Of a DNA stretch of 64,000 bases, positions 27,833-37,454 are shown piece after piece. The DNA is taken from assembly GCA_963726085.1 (NCBI GenBank), contig CAVSAR010000004.1:186001-250000 (forward strand). The letters run 5' to 3'. Within the stretch, counting starts at the first letter, position 1. Every line of letters starts with the position of its first letter. The stretch comes from ZC4RG30 sp963726085. Its GTDB lineage: Bacteria > Pseudomonadota > Gammaproteobacteria > Steroidobacterales > Steroidobacteraceae. The translations under genes and the position numbers were made by a program. The notes below the pieces were generated by a model. That model had not been told where the DNA came from, made no database searches, and worked only from the letters and a program-made list of their open reading frames with translations.

Positions 27833-29241
27833 AGACCTTGGTGGCCGCGGCACTGGCTGCGCTGCTTTCAACCTCTGCCCTGGCTCAGGCAATACCTGAC
27901 CCGGGGTTCAAGAGCGTTGGTCGCGGCTGGCCCATGAAGGCGGACGCCAACAAGTTCGAGGTCACCGGGGCCACCATGCGGCCGGCGCCGGGGGCTCCGG
28001 GTTTTTCCAATGTGCCTGGCATACCCGGCAGCACGCCGGCCACGCGGCCGCGCGTGTTCGTGGGCGCGGCCCGCGACGGCGCCGCGCCGCCGGGCATCAC
28101 GCCACTGCCCGTGGACATGTTCACCACCAAGGATTTCTACAAGGACCGCGCACTGTGGTCCGACCCGCGCTACTTCCGCTGCAACAGCCCGGCGGCGATC
28201 GAGGAGCTGTGGGGGGCTGGCGGGGTAAGCCTGATCGACGCGAAGAAGGGCCCCGCCTCTGCGCCATGGGGCATGTGCGATCGCGACTATCCGCGCGCGG
28301 CCATTGTCAGTCCCTATCCGTTCAAGACTGCACAGGAACACTACGAGGCGCTGCTGGCGGAGACCAAGAAGCGTGGCGGTCCCACCATCCACACCTATGC
28401 CACCGTGCCGGGTGAGTGGACCGGCCGCTACGCGCATCCGGGATTCACGCCCGGCAATGCCTACTGGTACCGCATGCGGTACAACCAGACCTCCACGATC
28501 CTGTCGCTGCTGACCCCCGAGTACCAGAAGCGGATGGTTCAGGAGACCTACCACCAGGGCAACGACAATATGCCGCAGTGGCAGTCACAGTATTGCTGGC
28601 CGGAAGGCTTCATGCGCCGCTGGCACGAATTCGCGGTGTGGGAACACTACATCATGGTGACGCCGGACGACGTGCAGATCATGGCCGGCGTGGCGCGCAA
28701 TTTCGTCACCAATATCCTGGTCGGTCGGCAGTTCAACATGACCGGTTCCGTGCCGCACATCGGCAAGGAAGTGCCGCGCTGGTACGGCGAGACCATCGGG
28801 TTCTGGGACCACGACAGCCTGATCACGTGGACCTCCAACATCCAGGGCTGGAAGGTCCATGCGGCCTACGAGTTCTCGAACAAGCTGCAGACCATCGAGA
28901 TTTACACCCCCAACCGCGACGCCAAGGGCAAATTCCTGGGGCTCAACCACGAGGCCATCTTCTACGACCCGGAAGCCCTCGTGGAGCCGGTCCGCATAGT
29001 CCGCAGCTATGTCAAACTCAGCGGACTTAATGAAGGTGACCCTTACGTCTTTATCGAGTGCGTGCCTACAATCTATCCCGTGAAGGGTAAGGCCACGCCA
29101 GTGACGCCGGGCCAGACCATCCAGTTCGAGGTTCCCGACATGTACGGCCGCCCCTGGGCGCAGATGTGGGAGAAGTACTCGGAGGCGGGAATGGAACGGC
29201 CGAAGGACGAGGACATCTTCAGTTTTGGAAAGGAGAAGTAG
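27829..29241 (+). CDS. Long WEGDTL-family secreted protein (470 residues)
   Basis: An enlarged relative of the proteins at 1925, 8729 and 10067. Signal peptide MKTLVAAALAALLSTSALAQ. The N-terminal half (to ~residue 220) is unique: PRVFVGAARDGAAPPGITPL, DPRYFRCNSPAAIEELWG, HTYATVPGEWTGRY. The shared core follows: WHEFAVWEHYIMVTPDDVQIM, VPRWYGETIGFWDHDSLITW (equivalent to G.WEGDTLV), QTIEIYTPNRD, YDPEALVEPVRIVRSYVKL and VFIECVPTIYP. It overlaps the amidohydrolase stop by four bases and precedes DUF6152 copy 3. Function unknown; all copies appear with DUF6152. Confidence 0.78.
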   Translation: MKTLVAAALAALLSTSALAQAIPDPGFKSVGRGWPMKADANKFEVTGATMRPAPGAPGFSNVPGIPGSTPATRPRVFVGAARDGAAPPGITPLPVDMFTTKDFYKDRALWSDPRYFRCNSPAAIEELWGAGGVSLIDAKKGPASAPWGMCDRDYPRAAIVSPYPFKTAQEHYEALLAETKKRGGPTIHTYATVPGEWTGRYAHPGFTPGNAYWYRMRYNQTSTILSLLTPEYQKRMVQETYHQGNDNMPQWQSQYCWPEGFMRRWHEFAVWEHYIMVTPDDVQIMAGVARNFVTNILVGRQFNMTGSVPHIGKEVPRWYGETIGFWDHDSLITWTSNIQGWKVHAAYEFSNKLQTIEIYTPNRDAKGKFLGLNHEAIFYDPEALVEPVRIVRSYVKLSGLNEGDPYVFIECVPTIYPVKGKATPVTPGQTIQFEVPDMYGRPWAQMWEKYSEAGMERPKDEDIFSFGKEK

Positions 29242-29242
29242 C

Positions 29243-29743
29243 TTGAACTCGAATCGCAGGTTCATCGGTGCGATCGCTATTGCGGGCCTGTCGGCACTGG
29301 GCATACTGGCCGTGACACCGGTCAGCGCGCATCACTCTTTCGCCCTCTACAACAACGAGATCACCAAGGTGTACACGGGCGTGGTCACGCGGGTGAATCC
29401 GGACGCCAATCACCTGCAGATCTTCTTTGCCCCGATGAACGCCGAGCGCACGAACGTGGAGCGCGGCGCCGATGGCAAGCCCATCATCTGGGCGGTCGAA
29501 ATGATGGGTTCCGCAGCCGCGGCCGAAGAGGGAATCTCGGTGGGCAGCTTTCCCCCGGGGACCATCTTCAGCGTCGGCATGCATCCGCTGCGCAGCGGCG
29601 AGCTGGCCGGTTCGCGCGACGGTGCGCTTATCCAGTGCCCGGCCAAGACGCCGCCCGCGGCTGGCAAACACTGCGACTCGGTTGCCGGCAGCATTGCCCA
29701 TGCGCCCACGAAGGACATGGTCCTGGCTGTCCCCAAGGGCTGA
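29243..29743 (+). CDS. DUF6152 family secreted protein (copy 3)
   Basis: 166 residues from TTG at 29243, set by AAGGAG seven bases upstream. Signal LNSNRRFIGAIAIAGLSALGILAVTPVSA ends right before HHSFALYNNEITKVYTG. This copy is more divergent: the NPH line is replaced by RVNPDANHLQIFFAPM, and a longer insert with two Cys (ALIQCPAK, GKHCDS) lies near the C terminus. It begins two bases after the stop of its WEGDTL partner. Two membrane proteins follow at once, so this locus may place the module at the inner membrane. Confidence 0.83.
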   Translation: MNSNRRFIGAIAIAGLSALGILAVTPVSAHHSFALYNNEITKVYTGVVTRVNPDANHLQIFFAPMNAERTNVERGADGKPIIWAVEMMGSAAAAEEGISVGSFPPGTIFSVGMHPLRSGELAGSRDGALIQCPAKTPPAAGKHCDSVAGSIAHAPTKDMVLAVPKG

Positions 29744-29760
29744 GCGGAATAGATTGACCC

Positions 29761-30261
29761 GTGTCGGCCATCGTTGATTTCGCCCACCGGCTGCAGTCCA
29801 CGCACTTCAGCATCTCGATCCAGTCCACGCTGTGGGTGATGCCGCTGGTGCAGGCGATTCACATCGTGATGATCGGAGTGGTGTTCGTGTCACTGCTGGT
29901 GATCTGCCTGCGTGTACTGGGCCGCGTACGCATGGATGAGAGCTTTGACACGGTGTGGGCACGGTTCGCGCCCTGGATGTGGACCGGCCTTGTGGTGATG
30001 CTGGCCACCGGCCTGGTGATGATGGCCGGTGAGCCGGTGCGCGAGGCCACCGCCACTTCATTCTGGCTCAAGATGGGCTTGATCCTGGTCGCCGTGGCCA
30101 TCGTGCACGCGCTGCGCCGCAGCGTGGCGGGCAATACCGCAACGCGGTTTGCAGCCGGCCCGCGGGCCATGTCCGTGGCGATCATCGTGATTCTGCTGGC
30201 CATCGTGTTCCTGGGTCGGGCCATCGCCTATGACGTCGAGGTCTGGGGCCCATGGACCTGA
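29761..30261 (+). CDS. Four-helix inner-membrane protein, DUF6644-like
   Basis: 166 residues from GTG 29761. Four hydrophobic helices: QAIHIVMIGVVFVSLLVICL, WMWTGLVVMLATGLVMMAG, FWLKMGLILVAVAIVHAL and MSVAIIVILLAIVFLGRAI. The His in QAIHIVM and the EP pair after helix 2 are typical of the DUF6644-type proteins that often follow DUF6152 genes. It overlaps the next, related gene by ten bases. A heme- or quinone-linked membrane role is possible but not shown. Confidence 0.75.
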   Translation: MSAIVDFAHRLQSTHFSISIQSTLWVMPLVQAIHIVMIGVVFVSLLVICLRVLGRVRMDESFDTVWARFAPWMWTGLVVMLATGLVMMAGEPVREATATSFWLKMGLILVAVAIVHALRRSVAGNTATRFAAGPRAMSVAIIVILLAIVFLGRAIAYDVEVWGPWT

Positions 30262-30791
30262 ACAGTTTCGCCCAGGCCGTGCATGCCTCGCCGGTGGCCG
30301 ACTGGATGCGGGGCACGCTCAAGGCCATGCCGATTGTCGAGTCCATCCACGTGCTGTGCGCGGGGCTGGTCTTCGGCACCGTCCTGATCGTCGACCTGCG
30401 GCTGCTGGGCTACCCCAACACCCAGCGCTCATTCCTGCGGATTCATCACGAACTGATCCCCGTCACATGGTGCGCATTCGTTGTGTCCGTCATCACCGGG
30501 GCGCTGATGTTTGCGCCCAACTCCATCACCTACGTGGGCAACACCGCGTTTCGCCTCAAGTTGCTGGCCATCCTGGCCGCCGGCATCAACATGGCCATCT
30601 TCCAGCTCATTACCGCGCGCAGCGTGGCCAATTGGGACCACAATGCCCGTGCGCCAGCCGGCGCGCGCCTGGCCGGCGCATTGTCCATAGGGCTGTGGAT
30701 TGCCGTGATCTTCACGGCCCGCTGGATCGGGTTTACCAAGGGCTACGACTTCACGGTCCCGACGGACGTGCAGTTCGACTTTTCCAAGTAG
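30252..30791 (+). CDS. Four-helix inner-membrane protein, DUF6644-like (paralog)
   Basis: 179 residues. Same layout as the preceding gene: an amphipathic start (DLNSFAQAVHASPVADWMRG), then ESIHVLCAGLVFGTVLIVDL, VTWCAFVVSVITGALMFAPN, FRLKLLAILAAGINMAIFQL and ALSIGLWIAVIFTARWIGF. The SIHV/QAIH His at the start of helix 1 is kept in both. The two probably form a heterodimer; the pair ends the plus-strand unit, four bases from the convergent RND gene. Confidence 0.75.
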   Translation: MDLNSFAQAVHASPVADWMRGTLKAMPIVESIHVLCAGLVFGTVLIVDLRLLGYPNTQRSFLRIHHELIPVTWCAFVVSVITGALMFAPNSITYVGNTAFRLKLLAILAAGINMAIFQLITARSVANWDHNARAPAGARLAGALSIGLWIAVIFTARWIGFTKGYDFTVPTDVQFDFSK

Positions 30792-30795
30792 CCCG

Positions 30796-33700
30796 CTATT
30801 CGGCGATGCGTACGCGTGGCACGTGCGGTGCACGCAGGAACAGTCCTGCCAGCTTGCGGCTGGCCACGTAGAACGCCGGCGTGAACAGCAGCCCGAACAG
30901 CGTGACGCCGATCATGCCGAAGAACACTGCCACGCCCAAGGCGTGGCGCAGCTCGGCGCCCGGGCCGCTGCCGAAGGCCAGCGGGATGACGCCAAAGATG
31001 AAGGCCGCGGAAGTCATCAGGATAGGTCGCAGGCGCGTGTGGGCCGCGGCAATGGCGGCATCCACGGGGTTAAGTCCGCGCTCCTCGCCCTGGCGCGCAA
31101 ACTCGACGATCAGGATGGCGTTCTTGGCAGCCAGGCCGATCAGCACCACCATGCCGATCTGCGTCAGGATGTTGTTGTCCAGCTTCATGAGGTTGACGCC
31201 CAGGATCGCCGCCAGCAGGCACATGGGCACGATCAGGATCACCGCCAACGGCAACGTCAGGCTCTCGTACAGCGCGGCCAGGAAGATGAAGACGAAGGCC
31301 ACGCCCAGGGCAAAGGCCAGCGCGCCGGCATTGCCCGAGACCTGTTGCTGGTAGGCCATGTCGGTCCACTCGAAGCCCATGCCGGCCGGCAGGATTTCGT
31401 TGGCCAGCCGTTCCATGGCGGCAATGGCCTGGCCGGACGAGTGCCCCGGCGCGGCGTCGCCCTGGATGTCGGCAGCCGGGTGCAGGTTGTAGCGCATCAC
31501 CCGATACGGCGCGGTGGTCGGGCGCATGGTGGCCACTGCATCCAGGGGCACCATCGCGCCGGACGTCGAGCGGGTCTTGAGCTTCGCCAATCCAGTTCTG
31601 GTCCTGCCGATAGCTGGTATCGCCCTGCGCAATGACCTGGAAGGTGTGGCCCAGCAGGGTGATGTTGTTGACGTAGGTGCCGGCAAGGTAGGTCTGCAGC
31701 GTCGCGTAGACATCGCGCGCCGGCACGCCCAGCATTTCCGCCTTGTCGCGGTCGATCACCGCATCCAGCGAGGGATTGCGCGTATTGAAATTGCTGAACG
31801 CGCTGCCAATGGCCGGATCGGCCACCGCGGCCTCGCTGAGCTGCTGCACTACATCTTCAAGGGCCTCGTAGCCCAGCCCGCCACGATCCTCCACCATCAT
31901 CCGGAATCCGCCAGTGGAGCCCAGCCCGCGCACCGACGCCGGGGTCGTGACGCGGATGTCAGCGGCAGTGACACCCGCAAGGCGCTTGCGAATGTCCGCG
32001 GCGATCACCTGCGAAGTCAGCCCCAGCGGCAGGCGCTCCTCGAATGGCTTGAAGATGGCCCACATCTGCCCGGAGCTGGTTGAATTGCTGAACGTGATGC
32101 CATCCATGCCGGAATACACGGAAGCGGAAGAAACCCCGGGCGTGCCCAGCACGATGGGCACCACCTGCTGCACGATGGCATCGGTGCGCGCGAGGCTCGC
32201 CCCTGGCGGCATGGTGATCGAGATCGGGACATTGGCCTGGTCCTGCGCCGGGATGAATCCGCGCGGCGTGTCGGCAACGCGCCAGATGGTCAGTGCCACC
32301 AGGCCTGCATACAGGACCAGCAGCAGCACGCCGCGGCGCAACAGCACGGCGGTGGCCCGTCCATAGCCATCGGCCAGGGATTCCATCCAGCCGTTGAGGG
32401 TTTCGCCGATGTCATGCAGGCGCCGGCCCAGCCGGGTCTTGCCCGCGTCGGCGTCGTGCGGCTTGAGGATGGTCGCCGCCAGCGCCGGGGACAGCGTCAG
32501 GGAGACCACCAGCGAGATGACCGTGGCCGACGCAATGGTCAGCGCGAACTGCTTGTAGAACTGGCCGGCGATGCCGCCCATGAAGGCGGTGGGCACGAAC
32601 ACCGCAATCAGCACCAGCGCGATGCCGATGAGCGCGCCACCGACCTCGTCCATGGTCAGGTGCGCGGCCTCGCGCGGCGCCATCCCGGCTCGGATATGCC
32701 GCTCGACGTTTTCCACCACCACGATGGCATCGTCCACGACGATCCCGATCGACAGCACCAGCGCAAACATCGACAGGTTGTTGAGCGAGAAACCAAACGC
32801 CGCCATCACCGCCAGCGTGCCGATCAGGGACACGGGGATGGCCAGCAGCGGGATCAGCGCCGTGCGCCAGCGTTGCAGGAACAGGATCACGACAATGACG
32901 GCCAGGATGATGGCTTCCAGCAACGTGTGCCGCACCGCCTCGACGGCCGCGCGCGTGAACGACACCGGATCGAAGATGATTTCGTAGGCCACCCCGGGCG
33001 GGAATTCCTTCTTCAGTTCCTCCATCGTGCGCCGGATGTTGTCTTCCGTTTCCAGCGCATTGGTATTGGGTGCCTGGTTGACGCTCAGCGATACGGCCGG
33101 TTCCATGCTCTTGTAGGCATTGATGGCGTAGTTCTGCGCACCCAGTTCCACCCGGGCCACATCGCCGATGCGGGTAACGCGGCCGGCGGCATCGCGCTTG
33201 ATGATGGCCTGCAGGAATTCCTCGGGTGAATCCAGCCGCCCCTGGGCGCGCACATTGAGCTGGTACGCGGCCGGGTTGTCGTTGAAGGGCGGCGCACCGA
33301 TCGCGCCGCCGGCCACCTGCAGGTTGTTGTTGCGCAGCGCGGTGACGATCTCCGTCACCGTCAGGTCGCGGCTGGCCGCGCGCTCCGGATCGATCCAGAC
33401 CCGCATCGCGTAGTCCCGGGCGGCGTTGGTGGTCACGTCGCCGACCCCGGGGGTGCGCAGCAGGCGTTCGCGCACCTGCAGGCTGGCGTAGTTGGCGATG
33501 TACTTGCGATCCACGCTGCCATCGGAGGTGAACATGTGCACGATCAGCAGCGTCTCGGTCGAGGCCTTGCGCACCGTGATGCCCAGGTCGCGCACCTCCT
33601 GCGGCAGCTGCGGCAGCACGGTCTGGATGCGGTTCTGCACGTCGACCTGTGCGATGTCGATGTCCGTGCCGGCCTTGAAGGTCACCGTGATCGAGACCCG

Positions 33701-33966
33701 GCCCTCGGCGCTGGAGGACGAGGACATGTACATCATGTTCTGGATGCCGTTGATCTGCTGTTCCATCGGCGCGGCCACGCTGTCGGCCAGTTCTTCGGCG
33801 GTGGCTCCCGGGTAACATGGCGCTGACCGTGACCGTGGGCGGGGCAATCTGCGGGTACTGGTCCAGGGGCAGCGTCAGGTACGCGATCAGCTCCGATCAG
33901 CGTGATGACCACCGACACGGCCGCCGCGAAGATCGGTCGCTCGATGAAGAAATGCGACAGGCGCAT
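30796..33966 (-). CDS. RND multidrug efflux transporter, HAE1 family (frameshifted)
   Basis: About 1050 residues, AcrB/MexF-like inner-membrane pump. It starts MRLSHFFIERPIFAAAVSVVI at 33966; frames change near 33890, 33815 and 31585. Proton-relay residues are intact: the Asp pair in LSIGIVVDDAIVVVENVE (helix 4) and Lys in IGLAAKNAILIVEFA (helix 10). Porter-domain lines include GATAEELADSVAAPMEQQI and INGIQNMMYMSSSSS. It works as a trimer with the adaptor encoded just upstream (33970) and an outer-membrane channel that is not in the window. No local TetR or MarR repressor is seen. Confidence 0.9.
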
Positions 33967-33969
33967 GGG

Positions 33970-35174
33970 TCAGTGCGCGGGCTGGGCGGTGGCCGGCGCG
34001 GCCTTCACCGGCATTGACAGGCGCGCTGTTCTCGCCGCGTGACACGCCCGTCGGGAATTCGCTGACCACCCCTTCCTTGACCGTGACCTTGCGCCCGGGC
34101 CGGGCGCGCTGCACGCCACTGATGATCACGCGGTCCGCGGGCACCAGGCCCGCGCGCACCACGCGCAGTCCGCCGCACCAGCCGGCCGGGCTCGACGACT
34201 TTCTGCGCCACGACACCGGCGCCATCGACCACGTAGACCACGTGGCGCGTCTGGTCGGTCACGATGGCTTCATCGGGCACCAGCAGCGCGTCAAAGGGTG
34301 CCGAGTCGAACAGGCGCATCTGCCCGAACATGCCCGGGGAGATGAAGCCCTGCGGGTTGTCGACCACTGCGCGGCCGCGGATGGTGCCGGAGCTGCGGTC
34401 CATGGCGTTGTCGATGAAATCTACCCGACCCTTCCAGCGATATTCGGTCTCGTCCTGCAGGCGAATCTCCACCTGGCTGTTGCGCGTGCCGCCGGCCTCG
34501 CGCCGGTACTTGAGCAGTGCGGATTCCGGCGCGTCGAACAGGAAGCGGATGGGGTTCTCACTGACGATGGTCGTCAGCAACGTGGTGTCGGCGGCGACGA
34601 GGTTGCCGGCCGTCAGCCGCCGATATGAGGCACGCCCGGAAATCGGCGCGGTGACGCGCGTGAACGACAGGTTCAGTTCCTGCGTGGCCAGGGCGGCCTC
34701 GGCCGCGGCCAGGCTGGCGGCAGCGCGCAATTGCGCGGCGACGTTGAGGTCGACCTGGGCCTTGCTCACCAGTTGCTGGGCTACCAGCGACTGGGTGCGC
34801 GCAAGGTCCGCGTCGGCATTGGCAAGGGCGGCGCGCGCGCCGGCCACTTCGGCCCGGGCGCCGGCCAATGCGGCCGCATAGGGCCGCGGATCAATGCTGA
34901 ACAGCAGCTGGCCTTTTACAACCTTCTGGCCATCGGTGAAGTGGATCGACTGGATGGCGCCGCCCACGCGCGGCCGCACGTCGACACTGTCCACGGCCTC
35001 GAAACGACCGGAGTAGTCATCCCAGTCGGAGACCCGCTGCGCCAACGGCACGGCCACCACCACCGTGGGCAGGGGCTGCGGCGGCGTTGCCTGCTTGGTG
35101 CAGGCAACGCCCAGCAGGACCATCAAGGCCGGGGCCAGAGCCAGGACGGGGGATTTAGGCGTTCTTCTCGTCAT
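33970..35174 (-). CDS. Periplasmic adaptor of RND pump (membrane fusion protein, frameshift near C terminus)
   Basis: About 400 residues. Lipoprotein signal LMVLLGVACTKQ. Adaptor layout: VVVAVPLAQRVSDWDDYSGR, lipoyl half DVRPRVGGAIQSIHFTDGQK, an alpha-hairpin rich in Ala/Leu, LSFTRVTAPISGRASYRRLT, then GTIRGRAVVDNPQGFISPGM and ALLVPDEAIVTDQTRHVVYV. The frame breaks near 34175 and again close to the end; the best C terminus is PVKAAPATAQPAH with stop at 33970, four bases before the pump start. It links the pump to the outer-membrane channel. Confidence 0.88.
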
Positions 35175-35222
35175 GCGCGGGGGCGCAGAATAGCAGCCCC
35201 CGGGCGACGTCGGACCCAGCGA

Positions 35223-35786
35223 TCAGATTTTCCCGACCAGCTCGACCGAGGGCGTCAGGCTCTTGGCGCCCGGCTTCCACCTGGCCGGGCAGACCTCACC
35301 CGGATGCGAGGCAACGTACTGGGCGGCCTGCACCTTGCGCAGCAGTTCCCGGGCGTCGCGGCCGATGCCGTTGTCATGGACCTCCAGCACCTTGATCAAC
35401 CCTTCGGGATTGATGACGAACGTGCCGCGCAGGGCGAGGCCTTCCTCCTCGATCAGCACCTCGAAGTTGCGCGCCAGGGTCGCGGTCGGGTCGCCCACCA
35501 GCGGGTACTGGATCTTTTTTATAGCTGCCGATGTGTCGTGCCATGCCTTGTGTGCGAAGTGGGTGTCGGTGGACACGCCGTAGATTTCCACGCCCAGCTT
35601 GGTGAATTCCGCATAGGTATCGGCGAGGTCTTCCAGCTCGGTGGGGCAAACGAAGGTGAAATCGGCCGGATAGAAGACAAACACCGACCACTTGCCCTTG
35701 AGATCGGCGTCCGTGACGGTGACGAAATCGTCCTTGTGAAAGGCGGTGGCCTTGAACGGCTTGATCCGGGTATTGATGAGTGACAT
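35223..35786 (-). CDS. ahpC: Alkyl hydroperoxide reductase subunit C (typical 2-Cys peroxiredoxin)
   Basis: 187 residues from MSLINTRIKPFKATAFHKDD at 35786, preceded by GAGGAA. The peroxidatic Cys lies in FYPADFTFVCPTELEDLAD and the resolving Cys in HPGEVCPARWKPG; GTFVINPEGLIK is also typical. It reduces hydrogen peroxide and organic peroxides in the cytoplasm. ahpF is not adjacent, so the reductant source is elsewhere. A good OxyR-type site lies 64-100 bases upstream, so peroxide induction is likely. Confidence 0.95.
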   Translation of the reverse strand: MSLINTRIKPFKATAFHKDDFVTVTDADLKGKWSVFVFYPADFTFVCPTELEDLADTYAEFTKLGVEIYGVSTDTHFAHKAWHDTSAAIKKIQYPLVGDPTATLARNFEVLIEEEGLALRGTFVINPEGLIKVLEVHDNGIGRDARELLRKVQAAQYVASHPGEVCPARWKPGAKSLTPSVELVGKI

Positions 35787-35849
35787 GGGCGGGGTTCCTC
35801 GGGTGTAGGTATTGCAGCCAAGGGTACGCACCGCCGCATTGGAATTGAA

Positions 35850-35886
35850 ATCAATGGATACGATTGAAAGGATAGATTCCGTCTAT
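35850..35886 (-). promoter_or_regulatory. OxyR-type operator upstream of ahpC
   Basis: The stretch reads ATca-N7-CgAT-N7-ATAG-N7-CTAT (35850-35853, 35861-35864, 35872-35875, 35883-35886). That is 13 of 16 bases of the OxyR consensus of four tetranucleotides with 7-base gaps, and the last two elements are exact. The position, 64-100 bases from the ahpC start codon, is right for an activator site. Confidence 0.6.
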
Positions 35887-36095
35887 CGAGTCGCCAAGTG
35901 GCCCCAGGGTCGCTACGCCCCGAGCGGGTGCAAATATTGTTCAATGGCGGGCGCCGGGCCGCCGCGGGTGCGTACCACTTTTGTGCAGGGGCGGCTGCGG
36001 CGCGAATGCGCCGCCTCCCGCTGTTCCAGTCTGGTGCCGGGGACTTGGCATTGCGATTGCAATATCTGGGTTGGGTTACTGACAGGAGACCCAAC

Positions 36096-36191
36096 ATGCT
36101 CAGGGAATACACGCGCGCCATCGTGACCAGTCTGGCGTCACTGCTTGCAACTGCGGTTTCGGTGCTGCTGGCCTTGTCGGCCGCCACCTAG
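36096..36191 (+). CDS. Possible 31-residue hydrophobic peptide
   Basis: A short frame MLREYTRAIVTSLASLLATAVSVLLALSAAT begins after CAGGAGAC (36083-36090), a near-ideal ribosome site at good distance. One membrane-spanning segment fills most of it. It is divergent from ahpC and downstream of the OxyR-type site on the other side, so it could be a small stress-linked membrane peptide. There is no homology support; it could be chance. Confidence 0.35.
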   Translation: MLREYTRAIVTSLASLLATAVSVLLALSAAT

Positions 36192-36221
36192 ACCGGCCCG
36201 AACGTTCAAGACGCTCGATCC

Positions 36222-37454
36222 TTAATCGCCGGAAGTGCCCGGATCGAGCTGCAGCTGCGGCAGGTCCTGCTGCGCTAGCCCCTGGATGTCGCCGCCGACG
36301 CCCAGCAGCGCCGTTCTGCCTGCCTCCAGCTGCTTCTCGCGGCGGGCCCAGCGCTGCAGCGTCTGGTTCTTTTCGGACTCCAGTTCCTCGCGCATGCGCT
36401 GCAGGGCTTCAAGCACGCCCTTGAGCTTCTGCGCAAACTGCGGCGAGGTCACGTAGTCGTACACCGCTTCCATCTTCTCGTCCTTGCCGGCCGAGGCGAC
36501 GCGCTGCTTGTGCACATCGAGCAGCCCGGCGCGCAGGGCCTCGGCCAGCTGCAACGCGACCTGCCAGGTGGCGACCCAGACGCCATCGACCAGCCCGAAC
36601 TGCGTGCCCGGCAGCCATTCCTTGGGGGTGGCCGTGGGCATCGTGACCAGCACACCCACGTCCGCCGAACAACCGCGCATGTCTTCCTTCAACTTGGCCA
36701 GCCACTGGGGGCTCCACGTGGAGGCGCGCTTGGTTTCCCAAAGCAGTACGCCGGCCTGGGCCCCAGTACGCGACTGCACGTGGTGAATCACATCGCCGCC
36801 GCGCACGCCCTTGCGTACTTCCTCGATACGGTCCAGCGGGCAGGTGCGGCGCAGGCCTTCCTCCAGCGCCAGCTCCAGCACTTCGCCCTGCATTTGCTGC
36901 GAGCCCTGCTCGGCCTTGCGCTGCATGTCCACGACCTGCGCCTTCATGTCATCAATGGTCTTTTGTAGTTCCGCCTTTTCGAGCGCCGTGCGCTCCTGCT
37001 CCTGGGCACGAACCATCGCCTCGCGCTGCGCCAGCTTGGCATCGACCCCGCGCTGGACTTCGAGCGCGAACGCCTCTTTTTCATCCTTGAGCTTCTGGCG
37101 CTCTTCGAGCAGCTGCAGCTGTTCGCTACGCAGCTGCGTGACCTGGGCCTGCGCGGTGCTGAACTGCTTTTGCGCGGCTTCCAGCTGCAGTCGCCCGGCC
37201 TCCGTGGCCTGGACCCGCGCCTCGGCCACGGCACGTTGCTGCTGCTCGGCCAGCATTTTCTCGCGCTGCTGCGCACGCTTTTCCGTGGCCAGACGCTCTT
37301 CCTCGCGCAGGGCCTCGATGGCCTGGCCGCTGGCGGTCTCGATGCCCTCCAGCGCCTGGCGAGCAAATCCCTGCTCCAGGGAAAACTCGTGCTCGCACTT
37401 CGGGCAGGTAACCCGGGCGTCGGGCTTGAGGACGTAGGTGGTATCCACGGTCAT
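36222..37454 (-). CDS. DUF2130 protein: coiled coil plus putative PD-(D/E)XK nuclease domain
   Basis: 410 residues from ATG 37454. In order: a small CPKC zinc-like motif (17-20), a long charged coiled coil (about 45-190), then a globular part. There I see Glu 191 in a helix, Asp 221 in GGDVIHHV, and Glu 240/Lys 242 in VLLWETKRASTWSPQW, followed by ADVGVLVTM. Spacing and flanking hydrophobic strands fit a PD-(D/E)XK nuclease core; this reading is inference. A second coiled coil (LKGVLEALQRMREELESEK) ends the protein. The start overlaps the RES toxin stop as ATGA, so it is co-translated with the toxin-antitoxin pair. Function of the family is not established. Confidence 0.85.
   Translation of the reverse strand: MTVDTTYVLKPDARVTCPKCEHEFSLEQGFARQALEGIETASGQAIEALREEERLATEKRAQQREKMLAEQQQRAVAEARVQATEAGRLQLEAAQKQFSTAQAQVTQLRSEQLQLLEERQKLKDEKEAFALEVQRGVDAKLAQREAMVRAQEQERTALEKAELQKTIDDMKAQVVDMQRKAEQGSQQMQGEVLELALEEGLRRTCPLDRIEEVRKGVRGGDVIHHVQSRTGAQAGVLLWETKRASTWSPQWLAKLKEDMRGCSADVGVLVTMPTATPKEWLPGTQFGLVDGVWVATWQVALQLAEALRAGLLDVHKQRVASAGKDEKMEAVYDYVTSPQFAQKLKGVLEALQRMREELESEKNQTLQRWARREKQLEAGRTALLGVGGDIQGLAQQDLPQLQLDPGTSGD

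Noticed and set aside
31070..33847. 925-codon frame taken as a complete RND pump
   Set aside because: It lacks the correct N and C termini, which are in other frames (33966 start, 30796 stop).
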